DNA of 64,000 nucleotides, taken from contig VXSB01000013.1 of assembly GCA_009838175.1 (NCBI GenBank), positions 1 through 64,000 on the forward strand, written 5' to 3'. Within the stretch, counting starts at the first letter, position 1; every line of letters starts with the position of its first letter. The notes beneath the pieces are model-generated. The model was not told where the DNA came from, did not search any database, and saw only the letters and a list, made by a program, of their open reading frames with translations. The translations under genes were made by a program, and so were the position numbers. This stretch comes from Chloroflexota bacterium (GTDB taxonomy: Bacteria > Chloroflexota > Dehalococcoidia > Lucifugimonadales > Lucifugimonadaceae). Of the stretch, positions 8,901 through 15,331 are shown piece by piece.

Positions 8901-11900
8901 ACGTGTCCGCCGCTCTGTCATATCGATATTCGGGACTTGCAGCAGGCGACCGCGTACTGATACACGCAGGTGCCGGTGGGGTAGGCATAGCAGCCATCCA
9001 GTTAGCACAAGCCGCCGGGGCGGAGGTGTTCGCCACCGCCAGCACGCCGAAACGCGATTTCCTGCGCTCTATGGGTGTCAAACATATCTTCGACAGTCGC
9101 ACGACTGATTTCGGGAACGAAATCCTTGAAGCGACCAGAGGGGTAGGGATCGACGTTGTTCTTAACAGCCTCACAAGCGAGGGATTTATCGATGCCAGCT
9201 TGTCTTGCCTTGCGCGTGGCGGCAGATTCGTTGAATTGGCTAGGAGAGACATCCTAACCGAAGCGGAGATGGCGGCCCTCCGTCCGGACGTGGAATACGC
9301 CATCTTGGAACTCGACGTGCTGAAAAAGACCGAACCGGACCTGGTCGGGGAAGTTCTGCGCGAGGTGATGGAGCAAATATCGAACCGCGAGGTCGCTCCC
9401 ATAGTCCACAGTCGTTGGCCACTCGCAGAGGCGGGTACGGCTTTGGGCTTCATGCGGTCCGCCCGACATATCGGAAAGATCGTGTTGACACCTCAGCCGC
9501 TCGCGAAGGGCGGGTTGCGTCAAGACCGTACCTACTTGGTGACAGGTGGACTCGGAGGCATCGGTCTCGCGGTCGCCGACTGGCTGGCTGACCATGGTGC
9601 TGGCACTATAGTGCTCAACGGTCGTCGCGAGCCTGACTCAGAAGCAGAAGATGCCATAAGAACATTACGTAGCCGCGGCGTAAATGTTGAAGTTGAGTTA
9701 GCCGACGTGACCGACACGTCAGCGATCGATGCGATGTTAACGCGCATCGATACCAATATGCCGCCCCTCGGCGGTGTCATCCATAGCGTTGGCGTGCTGT
9801 CGGACGCGGCATTGACAAATCAAACCTGGGCCAGCTTCGAGCAGGTGCTATGGCCAAAGATCATAGGGGCTTGGCACCTGCATAAAGCGACATTGGACCG
9901 CGATCTGGACCTGTTCATACTATTCTCCAGCCGGGTCGGAGTGATGGGAAACCCAGGCCAGTCAAACCATGCGGCCGCAAACGCGTTTCTGGATCAGCTC
10001 GCAGGGCATCGTCGCGCGCTCGGTCTCCCGGGACAGAGCATCGCCTGGGGGGCATGGTCAGAGATCGGCGAGGCCGCGGAACAGCGCGAGCGAATCGAGG
10101 GTCGACGCGCCGCCCTAGGTGGTCGCTGGTTCACCCCGCAACAAGGCATTCGAGCGCTCGAACAACTCGTGAAGGAAGATACGACGACATCAGTCGTGAT
10201 GTCGATGGACTGGTCAGTCTTCGAGGAGGCCGTGACAGAGCCACCTGCACTGGTAGAAGAGCTGATCTCCTCAACTTCGTCTGACAGCAAAGCCGCCGAT
10301 GCTTCGTCTGAAGACCTGATGTCACAGTTGAGAGGCGCTCAAGCGAGCGAACGTGAAGACGTGTTGGTATCGTTCGTGCAGCGTGAATTGCAAGCCGTTT
10401 TGAGGTTGACCTCGTCGCCATCCCCAACGGTCGGATTCTTCGATCTGGGAATGGATTCCCTGATGGCCGTCGAGTTAAGGAACCGTTTGAACCGAGCATT
10501 TGATGGCGAATACGTTGCTTCGAACACCATCGTTTTCGACTACCCCAACGTATCTGAAATGGCTCGGCATCTTGCGGAGGAGCTAGGCGACATCGGCGAA
10601 GAGAAGCAAGTATTCTCAATTGCCGTCGTATCAACGCCTGAGCCGTCTGAACCGACCGTAGATTCGCAACGCAACGAAGACGGAATCGCCATCGTCGGCA
10701 TGGCAGGAAGATTCCCAGGTGCCGACAATCTATCGCAGTTCTGGGAGATGCTGGAATCTGGAACAGACGCGGTTACCGATGGACGTCGCGACACCGGATC
10801 GTGGGAAGGCGCGGTTGGAGATCCAAACGCTGACGACCTTGCTTATCGAAGAGGCGCGTTCCTATCGGATATCGATCTCTTCGACTCTCGGTTCTTCAGA
10901 ATCTCGCCCATAGAGGCGAGGCTGATGGATCCCCGCCAGCGCATGTTGTTAGAGACGAGCTGGGAGGCACTTGAGGACGCAGGAATGGACCCCGGCAGTC
11001 TGCGCGGCAGTCGAACCGGCGTTTATGCCGGCGTGGGCGGCAGCGAATATCGAGACCTGATCGAAGCGAGCGGAAGGGCAGATAGCTATCTCGGAACAAC
11101 GGGAAGCGTCACCGTAGGCCGAGTGGCGTTCGCTTTAGGTTTGGAAGGCCCTGCATTGCCAGTAGACGCGGCGTGCGCTTCATCGCTCGCATCGGTGCAT
11201 CAAGCCGTCGTCGGTCTGCAGCACGGAGAGATAGACATGGCGCTCGCAGGCGGTGTCAACTTGGCTCTGTCACGTCCGGTCTCGCGCTTCATGATGGATG
11301 TTGGTATGCTCTCGCCAACTGGCGTTTGTTGCCCCTTCGATGCCGACGCGAATGGTTACGTTCGTGGAGAGGCTTGCGGCATGGTCGTGTTGAAGCGGTT
11401 GAGCGACGCCGAGGCTGATGGTGACCGCATCTGGGCGATAATTCGTGGATCCGGAGTTAATCAGAACGGGGCTAGCGCCGGTCTGACGGTTCCTAATGGA
11501 CAGGCCCAAGAACGTGTGATGCGCGAAGCTCTCGTGCAGGCTGGGATCACACCATCCGAAGTCGACTACTTGGAGGCTCACGCCACAGGTTCCCAATTGG
11601 GTGACCCGATAGAGTTGCACGCGGCCGCGTCAGTGTACGGTGAAGGACGCGACCAGAATCAACCGTTGCTAGTCGGATCTGTCAAATCGAACCTTGGTCA
11701 CACGGAGTGGGCCGCCGGCGTCACGGCCTTGATAAAGACAGTGCTTTCGATGAACGAGGGAGTTATCCCCCAGCATCTGCACTTTGAAGATCCTAATCCA
11801 CACGTCGAATGGGACGAGTTGCCGGTAAGAGTGGCAGCAGACAAAACGGAATGGCCCAACGGAACCAGTCGAGCACCGATCGCTGGAGTCAACGCGTTTG

Positions 11901-13180
11901 GCATGTCTGGAACCAATGCCCACGTTTTGATTGAAGGCTATCGGGATGCCGACGGGTCGAATGGCTTGGCGAAGTTGCCGGTTGGAATCCCCCAGAACAT
12001 TTCGGTTTCAACGAACGGGGTGCCTCAAGGCACTGTGGACGAGGATCAAGTAGATGACAAACCGCGGGCAGTTCGCCTTCTCCCGTTGTCCGGCCGATCA
12101 GCCGAAGCACTTCACGACCTTGCGATTCGTTACGTCGACCTGTTGGAGGCGCAAAACGAATCGGCTTCGGACGGTTGGTTGTCTGATTTGGCGTGGACCG
12201 CAGGAGTCGGTAGGAGTCATTTCGAACACCGCGCTGGCGTCGTCTTCGACGATGCCAAATCTTTGTTGCGTGGGTTGAACCATGTGGCGGATCATAGCGT
12301 CGCCGATAACGAAACCCCTGAACGTGCGGCTAGGAGAGTGGCCTCCATCTACCTTGGTAATGGAGCACGGCGTCTCGACATCGCCAAAGAGCTTTACGAA
12401 ACTGAACCAGCAGTGCGATCAGTTTTCGATCGGTGCGAACTCGTCTACCGAGAACTACGCGGAGATTCCTTGCTGGATGTTTTAGCCGGTCAGCCCCAAT
12501 CGTCGAATGTGGAAGATGATCCTATGGTCATAGTGCCTGCCATCTATGCATTCGACTGTGCCTTAACCGCGCTCTGGTCCAGCGTAGGAGTAAACCCGAG
12601 GCTAGTGTTCGGTAGTGGACTTGGCGAGATGAATGCGGCGCAAGCGGCGGGGATGTTCGATCTTGAAGATGGCCTGCGACTGTCGGCCGCACTCGGTATG
12701 CTGTCGGCTGCGAGAGCAGGAGTTGAGTCGTTCGAGGGTGCATCGGAAGCGTTGAACACAGTCTTGAGCCAAATCGCGTGGTCGGAGCCGGCGATCCCCG
12801 TATTCAGCGCCTCAACTGGAAGGAGAATCGGGGGTGACGATTTGATGAATGTAGGACATTGGTCAAATCAACCCGATCAGATGCTAGCGTCTGACGCGAT
12901 TCAACGAGAGCTAACCTCAGCACAGGTGGATTTGGTGTTGCAATTCGCTCAAGAGATCGATACGGGGATGCATTCTGATTGGCCTTCAGTGATAGGTGCT
13001 GTAGATGGTTCGATAGATAACGAGGACGATCGGTATTTGAACGGCGCATTCGTCAATGCAACCGCAAAGGCATACGAATCTGGTCTCGAGTTGACGTGGG
13101 AAGGATTGTTCGCCGGTGAAAATAGGCGTCGAGTGGCACTGCCGCTGTACCCCTTCCAGCGTCGGCGGCACTGGTTCTAG
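2918..13180 (+). CDS. type I polyketide synthase KS-AT-DH-cMT-ER-KR-ACP-KS-AT(vestigial)
   Basis: This 3420-residue modular PKS has one complete, fully reducing, C-methylating module followed by a partial one. Module 1 has KS1 (Cys182, His317, His357), AT1 (GHSVGE, Ser664; SKAFHS near 770, the pattern of malonyl-CoA-specific ATs) and DH (His979 in an HxxxGxxxxP motif, Asp1151). It continues with a C-methyltransferase (SAM motif EVGAGTG near 1474), ER (NADPH loop HAGAGGVG near 2016), KR (TGGLGGIG 2209-2216; Ser2338, but His2351 where the catalytic Tyr is expected) and ACP (GMDSL, Ser2514). Module 2 has KS2 (Cys2753, His2888, His2928), then a shortened AT-like region in which GHSxGE has become GSGLGE (3232-3237), with no nucleophile and no HAFH motif. 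The protein stops at the post-AT linker PFQRRRHWF. There is no loading module and no thioesterase. It probably makes a methyl-branched, reduced acyl chain, perhaps iteratively, and passes it to KS2 and the downstream ACP. Confidence 0.95.
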   Translation: MSENATREPIAVIGMACNFPGAANLDAFWQLLMDGGNAVTEGFAGPGEGRMGQIFRDGPVDNEACRYGAFVDDIDQFDARIFRISPVEADLLDPQQRMMLEASWLALEDAGIDPTRLKGSKTGVYSGISNDEYRMLVLDSTRPSEAAGSLYALSGTNLNGTAGRVSFVLGLNGPAKAVDAACASALVAVHDAVSDLQHGKADLALAGGVQAILNGRIYELRAEAMMLSPEGQCKTFDASADGYVRGEGCGVVVLKRLSDAEADGDRIWAVIRGSAVNHGGASAGLTVPHAPAMEKLIQTAHSDAGIPPSEVDYLEAHGTGTAVGDPIEVEAVANVYGEGRESDRPLLMGSVKTNVGHLESAAGIAGLIKAVMAVERGFIPKHLHFNDPNPRLDWDRLPLQVTTENMDWPRRNGHPRLAGVNSFGISGTNAHIVLESYRSSADETAYENGLAGSAKTIPVSIPKSVAEVAKSEDTTSNRQDRFLPLSGKSEGAVRDLAKRYTTWLDEKLSEDHSGDVTDALLSDMAWTAAVGRTHFERRSGVLFNDANSLKDCLSELAETAPISEPGSATNVAFLYTGQGSQWLGMGRALYDSEPVVRAVMDRCEEVFREERGESLLDVMWGRNDAKGDLGDTAWEQPALYALGCALTALWESVGIRPNVVLGHSVGEIAAAHTAGVFSLEDGMRFAAVRGTLLSATETGTMAAVFAPAEEVESTIEKLNADSAGVGLSIAGYNGAHQVVSGPVADIERIVEYSESQGIRARRLNTSKAFHSALVEPSLDALESFLEGVSIGSPSVTFVSNLTGRAVESDMKLDGAYWRRHAREAVAFASGAKTMAELGVDLVVEIGPHSVLGPMATLCWPESVAGSNVSEAPESIASLRRPPRDGSSPDGETSFVDAVADAYKAGLDISFEGLFAGESRRKVALPTYPFQRERHWVEQGKQRRAVSGHPLLGVRHEGARGEISYETEVLPLDPVWLNDHRVFGRIVAPGALYGAMAVTASSTEGGGLVLEDMQLHNPLVFSEKASTGDSDEEGRAVQVVLDESEQTSSRSVQVFSKGSDGSWTMHVEGRVPTAAPTPEVGERIDLENLKARLSPADVLDYYRAKLDTGIDLGPLFRTVERAWVGDGEALGEVNLPELLGRNELDVHPLLLDGCFQVVGVARNMSGAVDEPTYLPFGWERMWLTKRLPDRLICHVRMSESTQSVEHPEVLTGELRIYDLNGELIGGFSGYTVKRATPEALLSAVEEVDDLLYQVVWRDRALEPGIVPADFFPTPSDVAAGSGLFSDYLTEAEVDPISRNALLTDMERWSRSYALLTLEKLGWQRQLGDLIDAEELRQDLGVLEEHKRLFRRLLEMLAASGVLEERVDGFLVLSGADDPLPEEFPAEPERFHVPMADLYSHGLTEIGLFRRSGAALTDVLRGQADPLTLLFSSGEPTAADLYLKAPVARAANEMLAEAVRKLVAQLPEGRRLRVIEVGAGTGSATASVLPELPAGRFDYTYTDISAGFFAEAEARFGDGDGCIEYRPLDIEKDPMAQGYDSHGYDLLIASNVLHATRYLEETLGHCLALMAPSAHLVALENLRGLGWMDLTFGQLDGWWRFADEYRPHHALAGPSVWKRALSDAGFADSEVLGVDDSFTHEMLDKGVIVAQGPERVTEPAGVWILAADRDGVAEQLAEKLSERNQTVAIARSEGHQNGRQMSANSAVTEIVIDAGSRDSWRSLIDDLPQDIPLSGVVHLLALDGHGKHGTTEEITRDVKHAGESALALAQALVESNSIPAKGMWFMTRGAQVLERESSGELAGSILWGLGKVLALEASHLRPKMIDLDPNSIGESTEIVNELLFPDEENHIAYRSRQRYAARLVRHEEGAARLDLPGGTDWVLAPDPDGDFYRPAIKQLPPRFLEPREVRVAVEATGLNFWDVFRSMGFIEEGDLGRELCGHVVDVGSEVSSMAVGDRVVGLGFGAFAPEMITHEALVAPAPDGISVSSLATIPSAYVSAALSYRYSGLAAGDRVLIHAGAGGVGIAAIQLAQAAGAEVFATASTPKRDFLRSMGVKHIFDSRTTDFGNEILEATRGVGIDVVLNSLTSEGFIDASLSCLARGGRFVELARRDILTEAEMAALRPDVEYAILELDVLKKTEPDLVGEVLREVMEQISNREVAPIVHSRWPLAEAGTALGFMRSARHIGKIVLTPQPLAKGGLRQDRTYLVTGGLGGIGLAVADWLADHGAGTIVLNGRREPDSEAEDAIRTLRSRGVNVEVELADVTDTSAIDAMLTRIDTNMPPLGGVIHSVGVLSDAALTNQTWASFEQVLWPKIIGAWHLHKATLDRDLDLFILFSSRVGVMGNPGQSNHAAANAFLDQLAGHRRALGLPGQSIAWGAWSEIGEAAEQRERIEGRRAALGGRWFTPQQGIRALEQLVKEDTTTSVVMSMDWSVFEEAVTEPPALVEELISSTSSDSKAADASSEDLMSQLRGAQASEREDVLVSFVQRELQAVLRLTSSPSPTVGFFDLGMDSLMAVELRNRLNRAFDGEYVASNTIVFDYPNVSEMARHLAEELGDIGEEKQVFSIAVVSTPEPSEPTVDSQRNEDGIAIVGMAGRFPGADNLSQFWEMLESGTDAVTDGRRDTGSWEGAVGDPNADDLAYRRGAFLSDIDLFDSRFFRISPIEARLMDPRQRMLLETSWEALEDAGMDPGSLRGSRTGVYAGVGGSEYRDLIEASGRADSYLGTTGSVTVGRVAFALGLEGPALPVDAACASSLASVHQAVVGLQHGEIDMALAGGVNLALSRPVSRFMMDVGMLSPTGVCCPFDADANGYVRGEACGMVVLKRLSDAEADGDRIWAIIRGSGVNQNGASAGLTVPNGQAQERVMREALVQAGITPSEVDYLEAHATGSQLGDPIELHAAASVYGEGRDQNQPLLVGSVKSNLGHTEWAAGVTALIKTVLSMNEGVIPQHLHFEDPNPHVEWDELPVRVAADKTEWPNGTSRAPIAGVNAFGMSGTNAHVLIEGYRDADGSNGLAKLPVGIPQNISVSTNGVPQGTVDEDQVDDKPRAVRLLPLSGRSAEALHDLAIRYVDLLEAQNESASDGWLSDLAWTAGVGRSHFEHRAGVVFDDAKSLLRGLNHVADHSVADNETPERAARRVASIYLGNGARRLDIAKELYETEPAVRSVFDRCELVYRELRGDSLLDVLAGQPQSSNVEDDPMVIVPAIYAFDCALTALWSSVGVNPRLVFGSGLGEMNAAQAAGMFDLEDGLRLSAALGMLSAARAGVESFEGASEALNTVLSQIAWSEPAIPVFSASTGRRIGGDDLMNVGHWSNQPDQMLASDAIQRELTSAQVDLVLQFAQEIDTGMHSDWPSVIGAVDGSIDNEDDRYLNGAFVNATAKAYESGLELTWEGLFAGENRRRVALPLYPFQRRRHWF

Positions 13181-13316
13181 AACGACGTGCACTGGGGATA
13201 GTTCTCGCCGCAAAAAGGCGATAAAAGTGCTTAATCTCCTTTCAATTAAGAATTGACACAATTAATTGCTACAATCGCTCTTTAGCGCCAAGAAAATAAC
13301 AGGAGGGTAAATACCC
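13181..13316 (+). other. AT-rich spacer between PKS and free ACP
   Basis: This 136-base gap has a small hairpin (TCGCC / GGCGA around an A-rich loop, about 13206-13222) and an AT-rich stretch with CAATTAATTG. It could give the ACP gene its own promoter, which would suit an ACP needed in excess over the giant synthase, but no well-spaced -35/-10 pair is visible. A strong AGGAGGG ribosome binding site ends the spacer just before the ACP start. Confidence 0.35.
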
Positions 13317-13553
13317 ATGGCATCCACAGCGGATCGACTCCGTGCAATGGTGAGCAATAATCTGGAAGTTGACGGAAAGCCGGTCAATGTTGGGGACGAT
13401 TTGAACGTCGGCCTTACCGACCTCGGCGTTTCGTCGGTTGACGTAGTGGCCTTCGCGAAACTGGCGAACGAAGAGTTCGACTTGTCGCTTACAGTCGAAG
13501 ATTGCGCGAACATCCCGACCTTGCAGGCATTGGTCGATCGGATAGACGGCTAA
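13317..13553 (+). CDS. free-standing acyl carrier protein
   Basis: This is a discrete 78-residue carrier protein with the four-helix ACP layout. The phosphopantetheine attachment site is DLGVSSVDVV, so Ser40 is the modified residue, although the usual Asp before it is Ser. The start follows a strong AGGAGGG Shine-Dalgarno, unlike the weak site in front of the PKS. The upstream synthase ends in a KS and a dead AT without its own ACP, and a phosphopantetheinyl transferase follows. The simplest reading is therefore that this protein supplies the missing carrier of module 2 in trans. It is too divergent from the housekeeping ACP to be assumed a fatty-acid ACP. Confidence 0.88.
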   Translation: MASTADRLRAMVSNNLEVDGKPVNVGDDLNVGLTDLGVSSVDVVAFAKLANEEFDLSLTVEDCANIPTLQALVDRIDG

Positions 13554-13674
13554 AACCGACAACCTGACTGAAATTCGGTCCGTCGCAACGATCAGCCTTC
13601 GCCATGCACAGGCGTTGGCCGATTGTTGCGACGGCTCTGTCATATTTTCAAAATTGACTAGTTGATCCAGAGAT

Positions 13675-14382
13675 ATGATCCCCGTTGACGAGCGGTGGTG
13701 GCGGGAATATAGATCGATCGATGATGTGGTTGTCTACGAGGTGGACGTGTCGGAGGATGATCGTCGCGAAGCACTGGCTGCGCACATACTCGACGAGGAA
13801 GAGTGGGAGCGATCGCAAAGGTTCGTTTTTCCGGGGCCCAGACGCCGCTTCGCTTTGTGTCGATCCGCTCTGCGTTCAATTCTCTGCCTACGCATAGGTT
13901 GCTCGAATGATGATCTGAAATTGGGGGCCACTGATCAGGAAAAGCCCTATGCCATCGTCCGAAACGAGCCGATTGAATTCGGCTTCAACGTCAGTCACAG
14001 CGGCGATTACGGTTTGATCGCAATAGGTGAAGCGCCAGCCTTGGGTGTGGACGTCGAGTTCCGCAGGCACCACCCAAACCTCGATCTACTCGTATCTACA
14101 GTCCTTAGCCCCGACGAGAAAGCGCAAATCGCGTCGGTCAACGATCTCGGAGAAAAGAACAACCTGTTCTTCGATTTTTGGACAGTCAAGGAGGCGGTGC
14201 TAAAAGCAGTGGGCGTAGGGATGTCCGGACCGGAACCAAGCGAGATCGAAGTCCCTCGCGAGATGAGAGAGGGCAGTCGTAGTTGCATCACACAGTTTAG
14301 ACAGATCAGCGCCCGCAATTGGCGGCTGGTGAATCTGGGCACTTCAAAGTTCGCAGCCGCATTGGCGTATATGGTTGATTGA
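13675..14382 (+). CDS. Sfp-type 4'-phosphopantetheinyl transferase
   Basis: This 235-residue protein transfers phosphopantetheine from CoA to the carrier serines of ACPs. The diagnostic Sfp-family motifs are present in order: FNVSHSGDYG near 100, LGVDVEF (Mg-binding Asp and Glu) near 120, and FWTVKEAVLKAVG near 165. The length fits the pseudo-dimeric Sfp group rather than the short AcpS group. It lies between the ACP and the hydrolase on the same strand and should activate both the PKS-embedded ACP (Ser2514) and the free ACP (Ser40). Codon choice and spacing look like those of its neighbours, so it is probably a dedicated part of the locus. Confidence 0.93.
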   Translation: MIPVDERWWREYRSIDDVVVYEVDVSEDDRREALAAHILDEEEWERSQRFVFPGPRRRFALCRSALRSILCLRIGCSNDDLKLGATDQEKPYAIVRNEPIEFGFNVSHSGDYGLIAIGEAPALGVDVEFRRHHPNLDLLVSTVLSPDEKAQIASVNDLGEKNNLFFDFWTVKEAVLKAVGVGMSGPEPSEIEVPREMREGSRSCITQFRQISARNWRLVNLGTSKFAAALAYMVD

Positions 14383-14419
14383 ATGCAGCTCGATTCGGCT
14401 GGATTTTCGGTATCAGTAG

Positions 14420-15331
14420 ATGACTACGAATTCCAACAAGGTATGGAACCTGCCTGAACCTCACCAGACCGTGGATGTACAGGTCGATGAGGACACGAAG
14501 ATCACGTTGCGACGGCACGGCAACCCCGACGGCCCACGGTTGGTTTTGAGTCACGGCAATGGGCTTGCGATAGATCTCTACTACCCGTTTTGGTCGCTAC
14601 TGCTCGACGATTTCGACTTGGTGATCTACGACCTGAGAAACCATGGTTGGAATCGCGTAACCAGCATGAAGAATCACACGATGCCGGACTTCGCCAGCGA
14701 TCACGATCTCGTCGTTGACGGCATCGACAGACTGTTCGGAGCGAAACCTAAGATCGGGGTCTATCACTCGGTCTCCGCTCTTGCGATGCTTTTGACCCCA
14801 AACAAGGGTGCCCAATTCGATGGATGGGTACTATTCGACCCTCCGCTCTGCAAACCTGGGCGAAGTTACTTCGATTTCGACGAAGTCGCTGAGAGTGTAG
14901 CAACGTTGGCGAGGCAACGCGCTGCTCGCTTCAACACCTTGGAAGACCTGTCTTCAATCCTTCCCTATCTGCCCAATTTCCAAAAGGTTGTGCCCGGTTT
15001 GCCTGATCTGTTCGTGAGGACTACGCTGAGAACCACAGATGATGGGTCCGGTTTTCAGCTGCGTTGTCCAAGAGAATACGAGGCCCAAATCATCGAGTAT
15101 GCCAGCGTGTATGCAGTCTTGATAAATTTTGCATCTTACGAGTGTCCGATGAAGGTGATCGGCGCAGATCCTACTTTGCCATACTCGTATCTGCCCACAC
15201 TCGACCTCAGCGATGCGATTGGCGTCGACTATGACTTCCTGCCAGAGGCGACGCATTTCCTCCAGCTGGAGCAGCCAGAGGAGTGCGTCGAGACGATGCT
15301 TGAGTTCGTAGATCCTATCCTGCGACCATGA
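14420..15331 (+). CDS. alpha/beta hydrolase, candidate chain-release enzyme
   Basis: This 303-residue alpha/beta-hydrolase-fold protein has an oxyanion-side motif LSHGNGL near 43, YDLRNHGWN near 73, a nucleophile elbow VYHSVSA near 115, and a C-terminal EATHFLQLEQPEE with the likely catalytic His. The elbow departs from the usual G-x-S-x-G: the Ser is kept but the flanking glycines are replaced, as in some acyl-transferring members of the fold. It closes the PKS locus, whose synthase lacks a thioesterase. A role in hydrolysing or transferring the finished acyl chain is therefore a reasonable inference, not proven. Its 3' end overlaps the convergent permease gene by 17 bases. Confidence 0.8.
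   Translation: MTTNSNKVWNLPEPHQTVDVQVDEDTKITLRRHGNPDGPRLVLSHGNGLAIDLYYPFWSLLLDDFDLVIYDLRNHGWNRVTSMKNHTMPDFASDHDLVVDGIDRLFGAKPKIGVYHSVSALAMLLTPNKGAQFDGWVLFDPPLCKPGRSYFDFDEVAESVATLARQRAARFNTLEDLSSILPYLPNFQKVVPGLPDLFVRTTLRTTDDGSGFQLRCPREYEAQIIEYASVYAVLINFASYECPMKVIGADPTLPYSYLPTLDLSDAIGVDYDFLPEATHFLQLEQPEECVETMLEFVDPILRP

Noticed and set aside
8584-9453. A 289-codon open frame on the minus strand inside the PKS
   Set aside because: It is the mirror of the ER domain, with Ser/Arg/Pro-rich composition and no family resemblance; the plus-strand frame is strongly conserved.
13253-13275. TTGACA followed by TACAAT as a promoter for the free ACP
   Set aside because: The two boxes are only 11 bases apart, too close for a sigma-70 promoter.
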